A DNA stretch of 64,000 nucleotides, from contig NZ_FRAM01000001.1 of the NCBI RefSeq assembly GCF_900142325.1, forward strand, positions 496,001 to 560,000, written 5' to 3'. The first letter of the stretch is position 1. Each line of letters begins with the position of its first letter. Shown here piece by piece: positions 28,054-35,895 of the stretch. The notes beneath the pieces were generated by a model. That model was not told where the DNA came from and did not search any database. It saw nothing but the letters and a program-made list of their open reading frames with translations. The stretch is from Epilithonimonas mollis (lineage in GTDB: Bacteria > Bacteroidota > Bacteroidia > Flavobacteriales > Weeksellaceae). Position numbers and translations under genes: made by a program.

Positions 28054-28911
28054 TTATTTGGTAATATAGTTTTCCAGCATATACTCAGTAAGCGGATTGA
28101 GTGACTTATGATTTTCGGGGTTGATTCCATCCGCTGTGAAAAATTCCACAACATTCTTATGTTTGGAGTACCAGATATTTTTTATCGAAGTAATTGTATC
28201 CGGTCTCATAATTTTCTTAAAATGATCCACCTTTTTCATATCAATTGCTACCAGTCCGTCTCTTGTATCATTACAATCTTCAGGGATGTATTCATTTCCA
28301 TTCCAATACATACATTGTTTCAAGTCCAATATTTCCGGTTTTTCCTTTGGAATATTTATTAATTTCTGAGGCACATAAATGACAGACTGACTAGCAGAAA
28401 CCTGCTCAAAAGGCTTTTGTTTCAAAATCATGGTATCTGTTTCTGATATTTTTTGAGGTTCAGCTTCAGCTTTATAAAACTTATTTCTTATAAAAAAACT
28501 TCCCAATATTAAAACCCCTATGATCCCGAAATTACTGTGTTTTGTCAAAAATTCCGGAATCTTCAGCAGTGGTTTATTGATGACATTTATAACCACTTTT
28601 GAGATCGACTCTTTTACGGAATACTCCACAGTTTTCCATTCTGCACAGTATTCTTTAAAATTATTATAGCCCAAATAGACGCTCAGGTCGTCAAGTATCA
28701 AAGGTTTTATATTGTAATCTTCATCATTTTTAACCAAATGATTATAATATGTTTCAAATGTTCTATAGCTCAAAATTATCTTAAAATCATCCAGTAAAGT
28801 CCTTTCTAAAAATTTGAGAATTCCGCTAAAAGATTTTTCCGTGGTTTCGGCAGAAGCCTTTTCAAAAACATCCTCGATTAACTTTCTTTTCTCAGGTAAA
28901 AATTTTGACAT
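28054..28911 (-). CDS. Single-pass membrane protein of unknown function, likely target of the adjacent two-component system
   Basis: A 285-residue protein not assigned to a named family. Residues 1-120 are predicted soluble and helical (EKRKLIEDVFEKA, LSYRTFETYYNHLVKN, LDDLSVYLGYNNFKEYC), with a fold reminiscent of a DNA-binding or protein-binding helical domain. One membrane segment follows (NFGIIGVLILGSFFIRNKF, about 125-143). The C-terminal ~140 residues, on the other side of the membrane, carry CMYWNGNEYIPEDCND with two Cys that could form a disulfide. The promoter has a TACGGA palindrome and a TAATTTTC -7-like element, the same arrangement as the operon at 32000, so the response regulator at 31206 probably controls it. 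Confidence 0.75.
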   Translation of the reverse strand: MSKFLPEKRKLIEDVFEKASAETTEKSFSGILKFLERTLLDDFKIILSYRTFETYYNHLVKNDEDYNIKPLILDDLSVYLGYNNFKEYCAEWKTVEYSVKESISKVVINVINKPLLKIPEFLTKHSNFGIIGVLILGSFFIRNKFYKAEAEPQKISETDTMILKQKPFEQVSASQSVIYVPQKLINIPKEKPEILDLKQCMYWNGNEYIPEDCNDTRDGLVAIDMKKVDHFKKIMRPDTITSIKNIWYSKHKNVVEFFTADGINPENHKSLNPLTEYMLENYITK

Positions 28912-28929
28912 ATAAATGATTATTAGTTG

Positions 28930-28937
28930 GAAAATTA
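28930..28937 (-). promoter_or_regulatory. -7-like element TAATTTTC of the 28054-28911 gene
   Basis: It differs from TAnnTTTG only at the last base. It begins 23 nt past the edge of the palindrome at 28960 and is 19 nt from the start codon. There is no TTTG at the -33 position, as expected for an activator-dependent promoter. Confidence 0.5.
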
Positions 28938-28959
28938 TAATTTTTCTAAAAATCCTCTT

Positions 28960-28973
28960 TACGGATTTCCGTA
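28960..28973. promoter_or_regulatory. Palindromic operator, copy 1 (TACGGATTTCCGTA)
   Basis: A perfect 6-bp dyad TACGGA/TCCGTA with a 2-bp centre, centred near -40 of the minus-strand promoter. An identical 14-mer occurs at 31932-31945 on the other side of the two-component genes with the same 23-nt offset to its -7 element. Confidence 0.7.
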
Positions 28974-29281
28974 TTTCAATTAAAAAAGTTTCCAGAAAAT
29001 TTCTAAAAACTTTCTCACCCTCGCTTTCAATTCGTCCGCATCTTTGCTTCAGAAATCAGTGATAAACAAAACATTACAAAACAAAGTTACAAAACTGATC
29101 TCAAAAAACAACCTGATAAAGCGGAGGAAAATCTCTGATTTGGGAAGCAGTTATTTCTCTTCCGTTTTTGAAGGTCTCTTCCCAAAAATTTAAGAAGCGC
29201 TTCTTTTTCAAACTGTGGAAACCTGCTCGTGATCTGTTTCGCGAGGAAGAACACGAATGTCAATTTTTAAATTTTAAAATC
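28974..29281 (+). other. Non-coding leader region before the small secreted protein gene
   Basis: No convincing gene in about 300 bp. CATCTTTG at 29039-29046 is one base off the -7 consensus and may be the promoter. A perfect 9-bp inverted repeat, TTTGGGAAG (29139-29147) and CTTCCCAAA (29178-29186), could form a hairpin in the long 5' leader. A frame starting at a TTG at 29168 reads through here but has no signal of coding before ATG 29282. Confidence 0.4.
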
Positions 29282-29449
29282 ATGTTAAACTTACTTTTAA
29301 TATTTTTGGGATTAATTTCAAATCCTTCCGGCACGACGACTTCAAACTGTGGAAATGACGGGAATACGCCCGGAATTGTAAACCCGAATCCGGGTGGTAC
29401 CGGTGGAGACGACGGACATCCAGTCCCTCCAAAAATTATCGGCGGATAA
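29282..29449 (+). CDS. Small secreted Gly/Pro/Asn-rich protein
   Basis: A 55-residue product. A hydrophobic N-terminus (MLNLLLIFLGLIS) is followed by a short mature part rich in Gly, Asn, Pro and Thr (NCGNDGNTPGIV, NPNPGGTGGDDGHPVPP) with one Cys. It does not match a family I know. It is directly upstream of the histidine kinase, separated by a terminator, on the same strand. Coding is supported by the signal-peptide-like start and the terminator soon after the stop, but short length keeps confidence moderate. It could be a signal peptide sensed by the neighbouring kinase; that is conjecture. Confidence 0.5.
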   Translation: MLNLLLIFLGLISNPSGTTTSNCGNDGNTPGIVNPNPGGTGGDDGHPVPPKIIGG

Positions 29450-29476
29450 TCGATTCCATCATTAACTGATGAAAAT

Positions 29477-29512
29477 AATTAGCGAAGGAATATTCTTTCG
29501 CTAATTTTTTTT
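29477..29512 (+). terminator. Terminator between the small protein and the kinase
   Basis: AATTAGCGAA (29477-29486) pairs with TTCGCTAATT (29497-29506), followed by a T-run of eight. The kinase ATG is only 8 nt further on. Either the kinase is transcribed by read-through, or this acts as an attenuator. Confidence 0.75.
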
Positions 29513-29519
29513 AAATTCG

Positions 29520-31193
29520 ATGAAAACTAAAAACTTGAAAATTTTTACATTTTTACTACTCATATTCATTTATTCTTGTGAAAATAAAATACCGCAGGAT
29601 AAAGAAATTATTAATCCTTTTTATGAAAAAGCATTTGAATACAGAGAAAAGGGCAATGTAGACAGTTCGTTCTCATATTTTTATAAAGCCAAAGATTTTT
29701 TCCTTCAGCAGAAGGACAGCTTGGGTGCTGCCAAATGCATGGTGAACATGGCCATTATACAGGAAAAATACGGTGATTATTTCGGCAGTCAGGAAACAGG
29801 CATTTCTGCAATTCATTATCTGAATAAAAAAGACAGTACAAACAGAATATATTTATCCATTAATTATAACACATTAGGAATTATATCCAGCAAGCTGGAA
29901 AATTACAAAAAGGCTATAGAATTTTATAAACAGGCTCTGCTTTTCACTGATAATCCCGATGATAAGATCATCTACCAAAATAATCTCGCCAACAACTACA
30001 GGAGAGATAATGACTATCCGGAAGCTTTAGAAATTTATAAATCCATTATAAATGAAAGCAAAAAAAACAAAATCGGTTATGCAAGAACGCTCACGAATCT
30101 TGCCCTTACCAAATGGCTTCAAAACCAGAATTATAATCCAATCCCGGAATTTCAGCATGCCTTAAAAATAAGATCAAAAGAACATGACAACTGGGGTCTG
30201 AACTCCAGTTATGCACACTTTGCTGATTATTATACCAATAAACAGCCAGATTCTGCACTGACTTATGCCAGAAAGATGTACGACATTTCTAAAAAATTAA
30301 AAAGTCCTGACGATAAGGCTGAAGCGCTGCAGAAATTAATTTCTCTGGAAACTCCAAAAAATTCCAAACAATACTTCAATATTTATCAAAAGCTTAATGA
30401 CAGCCTCCAGACATCACGAAATAAGGCAAAGAATCAGTTCGCATTAATCCGCTATGAGACAGAGAAAAACAAAGCCGATTTTCTGAAAGCGAAGGCAGAA
30501 AGTACGCAAAAGCAAACTAAAATCTTTGTTAGAAATATCATTCTTACAGCATTAATTATTTTCATCATTTTTGTATATTTTTATTATCAAAGAAGGCAAA
30601 AAAGACTTCAGCAGGAAAAACTTTTGGAAGTAAAAAATACAGAACTCAAATATTCCAAAAAAGTGCATGACCGCGTTGCTAATAGAATTTACCAACTCCT
30701 GTCGCAAGTAGAAAACACGGATAAAATTGACAAAGAATCACTTTTATTCGGTTTAGAAAATGTGTACGAAATTTCCAGAGATATTTCTTACGACAATAAA
30801 GACATCAGTGAAAACCAGGCTTTTTCTGAACAGCTTCATCATATGCTGAATTCTTATTCGTCAAACGCTGTGAAAATAATTTTTAATGGAAATAATGAAA
30901 ATCTATGGCAGGATGTCAATTTTCAGAGCAAAATGGAAATCTATCTGGTTCTACAGGAATTGATGACCAATATGAAAAAACACAGCCGGGCAAGCATTGT
31001 TTCCCTCAAATTCTCTAAAGAAAATTCGGTAATAAATATCTCATATACAGATAACGGAACAGGAATAAAGAAACATTCTCCGAAAAATGGTTTGCAAAAT
31101 ATGGAAAACCGTATGAATGCTATAAAAGGAACAATTATTTTTGACACAGAAACAAATAATCTATTGAAAATCAACATTTCATTTCCTGTTTAA
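29520..31193 (+). CDS. TPR-containing sensor histidine kinase (lipoprotein, LytS/NarX-like)
   Basis: A 557-residue sensor kinase typical of Bacteroidota. A lipobox (LLLIFIYSC, Cys20) is followed by a periplasmic region of tetratricopeptide repeats to about residue 300 (AFEYREKGNVDSSFSYFYKA, YKKAIEFYKQALLF, YPEALEIYKSI). One membrane helix (IILTALIIFIIFVYFYY, about 339-355) leads to a short coiled coil, a HisKA_3-like helix with the phospho-acceptor His in KVHDRVANRIYQLL (about 382), and an HATPase with N-box ELMTNMKKHS and G-box DNGTGIKKH, GLQNMENRM. It pairs with the response regulator 12 bp downstream. The signal is unknown. Confidence 0.92.
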   Translation: MKTKNLKIFTFLLLIFIYSCENKIPQDKEIINPFYEKAFEYREKGNVDSSFSYFYKAKDFFLQQKDSLGAAKCMVNMAIIQEKYGDYFGSQETGISAIHYLNKKDSTNRIYLSINYNTLGIISSKLENYKKAIEFYKQALLFTDNPDDKIIYQNNLANNYRRDNDYPEALEIYKSIINESKKNKIGYARTLTNLALTKWLQNQNYNPIPEFQHALKIRSKEHDNWGLNSSYAHFADYYTNKQPDSALTYARKMYDISKKLKSPDDKAEALQKLISLETPKNSKQYFNIYQKLNDSLQTSRNKAKNQFALIRYETEKNKADFLKAKAESTQKQTKIFVRNIILTALIIFIIFVYFYYQRRQKRLQQEKLLEVKNTELKYSKKVHDRVANRIYQLLSQVENTDKIDKESLLFGLENVYEISRDISYDNKDISENQAFSEQLHHMLNSYSSNAVKIIFNGNNENLWQDVNFQSKMEIYLVLQELMTNMKKHSRASIVSLKFSKENSVINISYTDNGTGIKKHSPKNGLQNMENRMNAIKGTIIFDTETNNLLKINISFPV

Positions 31194-31205
31194 AAATAAA
31201 TACAT

Positions 31206-31871
31206 ATGTTTAAAAAAATTCTTATCGCCGAAGATCACGAAAGTTCTAACATCTCTGTTCAAAAAGCTGTACAAGACCTGAAAATATCAGACCCAAAATA
31301 TGTTAGTTACTGTGATGATGCGCTTGCAAGAGTGAAAATCGGACTTCATGAAAATAATACCTTTGAGTTGTTAATTACAGATCTTTCTTTTGATGAGGAT
31401 TATAGAAAACAAAATATTAATACGGGACAGGAATTAATCTCAGCGATCAGAGCAATCCAGCCCAATATAAAAATCATTGTTTTTTCTTCCGAAAAAAAAG
31501 AAGTTATTATTGAAAAACTTTTTACAGATCAACATGTGAACGGATATGTAAAAAAAGGACGGGATGATGTAAAGGATTTAAAAAAAGCAATAAAGGCGGT
31601 CTTTAATAATGAAAAACATATCACTTATGATCTAAAAACCAATAGTCCGGAAAGAAACTCTTTTGAATTTTCTGAATATGATACACTAATTGTCTCTTTA
31701 TTAGCCACGGGAATGCTTCTCAAAAACATCCCGGCGTATTTGAAAGAGAATAACTTCAAACGTTCCAGTATGAGTGCTGTAGAAAAAAGATTAAAAGACA
31801 TCAAAGAATCTTTGGATATCAAAAGTAATGAACAGCTGATTGCTTTTTGCAAAGATTTCGGAATTATCTAA
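31206..31871 (+). CDS. Response regulator with C-terminal LuxR-like helix-turn-helix
   Basis: A 221-residue response regulator. The receiver domain (about 1-125) has the acidic pair in IAEDHE, the phospho-acceptor Asp in LLITDLSFDED (about 59), the Ser/Thr in IIVFSSEKKE and the Lys in GYVKKGRDD. The C-terminal ~70 residues (FSEYDTLIVSLLATGMLLK, SAVEKRLKDIKESL, NEQLIAFCKDFGII) fit a NarL/LuxR-type DNA-binding domain of a divergent kind seen in Bacteroidota. It is co-transcribed with the kinase. I propose it binds TACGGA(TT/AA)TCCGTA, found on both flanks of the gene pair. Confidence 0.9.
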   Translation: MFKKILIAEDHESSNISVQKAVQDLKISDPKYVSYCDDALARVKIGLHENNTFELLITDLSFDEDYRKQNINTGQELISAIRAIQPNIKIIVFSSEKKEVIIEKLFTDQHVNGYVKKGRDDVKDLKKAIKAVFNNEKHITYDLKTNSPERNSFEFSEYDTLIVSLLATGMLLKNIPAYLKENNFKRSSMSAVEKRLKDIKESLDIKSNEQLIAFCKDFGII

Positions 31872-31896
31872 TTGATTAAAATAAACACTTTTTATT

Positions 31897-31927
31897 AAAA
31901 ACTTTCAAGATTTTGAAAGTTTTTTTG
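31897..31927 (+). terminator. Terminator after the response regulator
   Basis: AAAACTTTCAA (31898-31908), loop GATT, TTGAAAGTTTT (31913-31923), then Ts. It separates the two-component genes from the regulated operon. Confidence 0.85.
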
Positions 31928-31931
31928 CTTT

Positions 31932-31945
31932 TACGGATTTCCGTA
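31932..31945. promoter_or_regulatory. Palindromic operator, copy 2 (TACGGATTTCCGTA)
   Basis: Identical to the 14-mer at 28960-28973. It is centred about 40 nt upstream of the expected transcription start, overlapping the -33 slot, as for an activator that touches the polymerase. Confidence 0.75.
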
Positions 31946-31967
31946 AATAAAAAATAGATAGCCGAGG

Positions 31968-31975
31968 TACTTTTG
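31968..31975 (+). promoter_or_regulatory. -7 element TACTTTTG of the 32000-36783 operon
   Basis: An exact TAnnTTTG match 23 nt after the palindrome and 25 nt before the ATG at 32000. There is no TTTG at the -33 position. Confidence 0.7.
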
Positions 31976-31999
31976 GATAGTTAAATAAATAAAATAACA

Positions 32000-32332
32000 A
32001 TGGGAAAATTCATTATTACAAAAAGAAAAGATGGGGAATATCAATTCAACCTCAAGACCGGCAACGGAGAAATCATCTTAACAAGCGAAGGTTACGTTTC
32101 AAAATCCGGGTGTACAAACGGAATAGAATCAGTGAAAACCAATTCACAAATTGATTCGAGATTTGAAAGACGAATGGCTGTAAACAATAAAGATTATTTC
32201 GTTTTGAAAGCTGGAAATGGTGAAATCATTGGAAAAAGCCAGTTATATTCTACAAAACAAGGAATGGAAGACGGAATCGATTCTGTAAAAAAAAATGCAC
32301 CAAATGCTGAAACGACCGACGAAACAAACTAA
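32000..32332 (+). CDS. YegP family protein (DUF1508, two repeats)
   Basis: A 110-residue small cytoplasmic protein made of two DUF1508 repeats. Repeat 1 is FIITKRKDGEYQFNLKTGNG...EGYVSKSGCTNGIESVK. Repeat 2 is VNNKDYFVLKAGNGEIIGKS...YSTKQGMEDGIDSVKKNA. This is the arrangement of E. coli YegP, whose biochemical role is not established. It is the first gene of a seven-gene operon behind the TACGGA promoter and ends 6 bp before the nuclease-like gene, so it is presumably induced with the rest of the set. Confidence 0.92.
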   Translation: MGKFIITKRKDGEYQFNLKTGNGEIILTSEGYVSKSGCTNGIESVKTNSQIDSRFERRMAVNNKDYFVLKAGNGEIIGKSQLYSTKQGMEDGIDSVKKNAPNAETTDETN

Positions 32333-32338
32333 TTGACT

Positions 32339-33409
32339 ATGGAACTCAAATTAAAACTGGAACAGCTTCATCAGCGTGTGAAAGGTCTTAAAGATCAGAT
32401 ACAAACGGAAGAAGCCACAAAGACTGCATTTGTAATGCCATTCATTCAGATTCTTGGATATGATATTTTTAATCCGACGGAAGTGGTTCCGGAATTCATT
32501 GCTGATATAGGAACTAAGAAAGGAGAGAAAGTCGATTTTGTCATCAAGAAAGATGATGAACATATTCTTATTATAGAATGCAAAAACTGGAAAGAAAATG
32601 CAGATGCGCATAATTCTCAACTTCATCGTTATTATCACGTTTCCAAAGCAAGATTTGGTATTTTGACCAATGGAATCATTTATAATTTCTACACTGATCT
32701 GGAAAAACCGAACATCATGGATGAGAAGCCGTTTTTCACCATCAATCTGGATGATCTGAAGGATAGTTCTATCAAGGTTCTTGAGAATTTTACAAAATCC
32801 GGCTACAATCTGGAATCGATTTTGGATTCTGCGGAAGCTTTGAAATACATCAAAGCCATCAGAAAAGAATTTGAAAAAGAAATCGAAAATCCTTCTGATG
32901 AAATCGTAAAATTACTGGTCAACCGATTCTTTGACAGACCTCTTACAGCAAGCAGAATGATCACTTTTAAGGAATATACGAAGAAGGCTCTGAGCATCTC
33001 AATTTCAGAATCAATCAGCTCAAGACTGAAGTCTGCTTTAGTCATAAATGACAGTATTGAAACCGAAAAAACAACTATTCCTACACCTAATATTGACCAG
33101 AATACCGACACTCCCAAAGTCATAACAACGGATGAAGAATTGGAAGCTTTTCAAATTGTAAAAGCCATTTTGAGAGAAAAAATATCGGCAGAAAGAATTG
33201 CTTACAGAGACACGCAATCTTATTTTGGGATTTTATTGGATGACAATAACAGAAAACCAATTTGCAGATTTCATTTCGGAACCAATAGAAAGCTGATGGA
33301 AATTTTCCATAATGGAAAAGATTCCGGAGAGAAAATAAATCTTAATTCGCTTGACGAGATTTATAATCACAGATCTGAACTTCATCAAACCATCGAAAAT
33401 TATAGCTAA
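32339..33409 (+). CDS. HsdR-N/type I restriction endonuclease-like nuclease domain protein
   Basis: A 356-residue protein whose first ~150 residues match the HsdR N-terminal nuclease fold (PD-(D/E)xK): FVMPFIQILGYDIFNPTEVVPEF, then D in KVDFVIKKD and the E-x-K of ILIIECKNWK (about 65-84), followed by HRYYHVSKARFGILTNGIIY. There is no helicase region; type I HsdR is about 1000 residues, so this is a stand-alone nuclease-type domain with a C-terminal part of unknown fold. Such proteins are widespread in Bacteroidota and have no shown role. A TTG two codons upstream is not used; ATG 32339 is the start. It is second in the regulated operon. Confidence 0.88.
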   Translation: MELKLKLEQLHQRVKGLKDQIQTEEATKTAFVMPFIQILGYDIFNPTEVVPEFIADIGTKKGEKVDFVIKKDDEHILIIECKNWKENADAHNSQLHRYYHVSKARFGILTNGIIYNFYTDLEKPNIMDEKPFFTINLDDLKDSSIKVLENFTKSGYNLESILDSAEALKYIKAIRKEFEKEIENPSDEIVKLLVNRFFDRPLTASRMITFKEYTKKALSISISESISSRLKSALVINDSIETEKTTIPTPNIDQNTDTPKVITTDEELEAFQIVKAILREKISAERIAYRDTQSYFGILLDDNNRKPICRFHFGTNRKLMEIFHNGKDSGEKINLNSLDEIYNHRSELHQTIENYS

Positions 33410-33414
33410 TCATT

Positions 33415-33693
33415 ATGAAAAAACTACTTTTTATGCTATTGACCTTAGGAATATTAATCCCGGCAATTTACAAATCATCGACCAGTAATACTTCAATCAC
33501 CGAACATTTTGTCAAGAAACAGAAGAAGAAAAATTCTTCTAAAAGTAAGAAATCATCAAAATCGAGTTCAAAGAAAAAAGGCTGTACTTACAACGGTTAT
33601 CCTTTAGAAGTTGGACCGAGAGGCGGTTGTTACTATTGGTCGGGAAACACTAAGGAATATGTAGACAGAAGTTATTGTTCCGGATGTAATTAA
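33415..33693 (+). CDS. Small secreted basic, Cys-containing protein
   Basis: A 92-residue protein with a signal peptide (KKLLFMLLTLGILIPAIYKSS), a Lys/Ser linker (about 35-56, KKQKKKNSSKSKKSSKSSSKK), and a compact 35-residue end with three cysteines visible near GCTYNGYPLEVGPRGGCYYW and YVDRSYCSGC. The terminal module (YNGxxLxxGPRGGCYY...YVDRSYC) recurs in other secreted flavobacterial and phage proteins to my knowledge, but has no assigned function. The basic tract suggests contact with nucleic acid or a polyanionic surface. It is third in the regulated operon, 5 bp after the nuclease gene. Confidence 0.8.
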   Translation: MKKLLFMLLTLGILIPAIYKSSTSNTSITEHFVKKQKKKNSSKSKKSSKSSSKKKGCTYNGYPLEVGPRGGCYYWSGNTKEYVDRSYCSGCN

Positions 33694-33695
33694 TT

Positions 33696-34139
33696 ATGGA
33701 AACAACCAATACTACAAATGGTTTCAAACATCTGGAAATCATTTACAAGACTTTTTTTTCATTTTGTGCCTTGTGCTGTTTCATCGCCGTTCTTCCGCTT
33801 CCGCTACCCTATTATACCTTTCTCAGGATCATCGTTTTTATAGCTGCAGGGATTATAGTGTACTATTTCGGAAGGCAGAGAGACTTTCATTGGATTCTGG
33901 TATTCGGGACCATTCAGATTTTATTCAATCCGATCCTTCCGGTTCATTTTTATTTAAAGAGTATCTGGATTCCGATTGATATTGTTACCGGTATTTTGTT
34001 CCTGCTGCTTGTTGTCATCAGAAGAAAAAAGAAGAGACAACCCGAAGAAATTGCTCAGGAGACTATATCGCAACCAAAAACATACAGCAGAGACAGAATT
34101 ATCAAAACTTCATCAAAAAACAATCATAACAATGAATGA
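33696..34139 (+). CDS. Small integral membrane protein (DUF6804-like)
   Basis: A 147-residue protein with four membrane helices between about residues 13 and 110 (FFSFCALCCFIAVLPLPLPYY, LRIIVFIAAGIIVYYF, WILVFGTIQILFNPI, IWIPIDIVTGILFLLLVVI). The pattern LPYYxFLR...FNPIxPxHxxxxIWxPID matches what I recall of DUF6804. A charged tail follows. No enzymatic motif is visible. Its last 8 bp overlap the TerB-like gene. Confidence 0.8.
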   Translation: METTNTTNGFKHLEIIYKTFFSFCALCCFIAVLPLPLPYYTFLRIIVFIAAGIIVYYFGRQRDFHWILVFGTIQILFNPILPVHFYLKSIWIPIDIVTGILFLLLVVIRRKKKRQPEEIAQETISQPKTYSRDRIIKTSSKNNHNNE

Positions 34140-34542
34140 AACTATAGAAACAACCGAAAGTCTGAAAGCACATTTTCTAAGACTTTATCAAATGGCGATC
34201 TGTGATGACAATTTTAGTTCTCTCGAACTGAAAGCGCTCTACAAATCTGCAGAAGACAGAGGCATTTCTCAGAAAAAGCTGGACGAGATTCTTTTAAATC
34301 CTGTGAATTCCAAAATTACAATTCCGGAAAGCATTGAAGAAAAAATCGATTATCTCTATGATTTAACCGTCATGATATGGGCAGATGGAGAAGTTTCTCC
34401 CAATGAAAGAACTTCTTTGGAAAAGTATGTTTTGATGTTCGGATTTATGGAAGAAAATGCATTACAAATCGTGGATTATCTTATCGATTCTGTAAAAGAA
34501 GGGAAAAGCAAAACTGACATTTTTAACGATTTAAAAAACTAG
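34132..34542 (+). CDS. TerB-like (tellurite resistance TerB family) protein
   Basis: A 136-residue all-helical cytoplasmic protein. Two acidic helical repeats, FLRLYQMAICDDNFSSLELKALYKSAEDRG and LYDLTVMIWADGEVSPNERTSLEKYV, show the TerB pattern of a DG/DD turn with acidic residues followed by E. TerB proteins bind metal or membranes and appear in stress and phage-related ter systems. A much longer frame from a TTG at 33976 overlaps the previous gene by 160 bp and is rejected; ATG 34132 overlaps it by only 8 bp, typical of coupling. It is fifth in the operon. Confidence 0.82.
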   Translation: MNETIETTESLKAHFLRLYQMAICDDNFSSLELKALYKSAEDRGISQKKLDEILLNPVNSKITIPESIEEKIDYLYDLTVMIWADGEVSPNERTSLEKYVLMFGFMEENALQIVDYLIDSVKEGKSKTDIFNDLKN

Positions 34543-34545
34543 ATC

Positions 34546-35883
34546 ATGACCAGTAATATCAAAAATATCTTCAGATTAAAACCCGTACCTGCTGAAAAGG
34601 AAGAATCTCCACTTAAAATTGTTGAAACCGTTAATAATGGAGAATCTACTGAAGAAAGCAGAAAAAGAACTTATCACGAATCTGGCTATAGAGACAGTTC
34701 TCTCAACAATGGGAATCATACAGCGCTGTCAATCTGCCTGGATGCGATCTATTCCAAATTCCAGAATGAGGAAAAAGAATTGGCCGACAAACAAAACAAG
34801 TTGAAAGAACCTTATATCAACGAACAGAAAAATAAAGAAACCGAAATCAAAGGCCTCACCGTTTCTCTGGATAATAAGGAAGAACAGATCAAAGAAGTTC
34901 AGCAAAATATCGATGCTGTTCAGAATAAAATTGAGACTTTGAAATTTGAGATCAATGATATTCCCAGAAATCCGGAAATCTATCACATCAATGCCAGCAA
35001 AGGTGCTTCTACTAAGTTCTGGATCGGACTGTTGCTTTTGATTCCAATAAGCTTATATCTGTTTACATTTTACATTTCTACCTCTTTTTCAGCTTTTTTC
35101 AAGACTTTTGACCCGAACGTCAGTATTATGCAAAGTGTACTGGATGCGCAGGCTTTTAACAAAGCTTGGGACGAAGGTCCTTTGGAAGGCGCTTTTGTAA
35201 CATTGATTCCTTTTGTATTCCTGGGATTGGGTTATTTGATTCATATGTTCGGAGAAACTAAAAGCTGGCTGAATTATGTAAAAATGCTCCTTCTTTTTGT
35301 AGTGACTTTTGCTTTTGATGCCATTCTTGCCTATGAGATCGAATCCAAACTTTATGAACTTAATAAAACTTTTGATTCTCCGCCTTTTGACCTGTCAATT
35401 GCTTTTACAAAGAATCAGTTTTGGGGAATCATTTTTGCGGGATTTGTAGTGTATATTATTTGGGGACTGGTTTTCGATTTCATTATGAAAGAACATAAAG
35501 AAAAGGATAAAATCAAGAACGAGCAGATTAAAAAACAGAAAGACATTCTCATTCATCAGGACAGAATCTCTGGTTTTGAAAAACAGTTGGAAGAAATCAA
35601 AAACAACATCACCAGCATCAAAGAATTGATTATCAAAGCTAAAGGCAGAATAGAAGAGCTTCAGAATATTATTGATGGGGTTATCATTCCGACAAAAGAA
35701 TATAAATCTTATGCATCTGAATATGTTCAGGGCTGGATCACTTTTATCAATGAAAAATTAGCCATTTCTCATCCTGTAAAACAGGAAATAATTGAAGAAT
35801 GCAAAAATCAATACAATTATAACCTCAACAAAGTAGGCGCCAATTCTGACACCCAAAATTCAGTTTACGTTTCTGTCCTGTAA
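34546..35883 (+). CDS. Four-TM membrane protein with two flanking coiled coils
   Basis: A 445-residue protein. The N-terminal ~150 residues are cytoplasmic, with a coiled coil at about 70-140 (EEKELADKQNKLKEPYINEQ, then KEEQIKEVQQNIDAVQNKIE). Four membrane helices follow near 156-178, 217-233, 243-260 and 293-312. A second long coiled coil (about 313-380) leads to a C-terminal helical tail. I do not recognise the family. It could be an effector, an anchor for the nuclease or TerB-like protein, or a mechanosensor. It starts 3 bp after the TerB-like gene and is followed 12 bp later by the VWA-like lipoprotein. Confidence 0.78.
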   Translation: MTSNIKNIFRLKPVPAEKEESPLKIVETVNNGESTEESRKRTYHESGYRDSSLNNGNHTALSICLDAIYSKFQNEEKELADKQNKLKEPYINEQKNKETEIKGLTVSLDNKEEQIKEVQQNIDAVQNKIETLKFEINDIPRNPEIYHINASKGASTKFWIGLLLLIPISLYLFTFYISTSFSAFFKTFDPNVSIMQSVLDAQAFNKAWDEGPLEGAFVTLIPFVFLGLGYLIHMFGETKSWLNYVKMLLLFVVTFAFDAILAYEIESKLYELNKTFDSPPFDLSIAFTKNQFWGIIFAGFVVYIIWGLVFDFIMKEHKEKDKIKNEQIKKQKDILIHQDRISGFEKQLEEIKNNITSIKELIIKAKGRIEELQNIIDGVIIPTKEYKSYASEYVQGWITFINEKLAISHPVKQEIIEECKNQYNYNLNKVGANSDTQNSVYVSVL

Positions 35884-35895
35884 AAACTAATACTT

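Noticed and set aside
33976-34131. 52-codon N-terminal extension of the TerB-like protein
   Set aside because: It overlaps the DUF6804-like gene almost fully, begins at TTG and has a Cys/Arg-rich composition unlike the domain.
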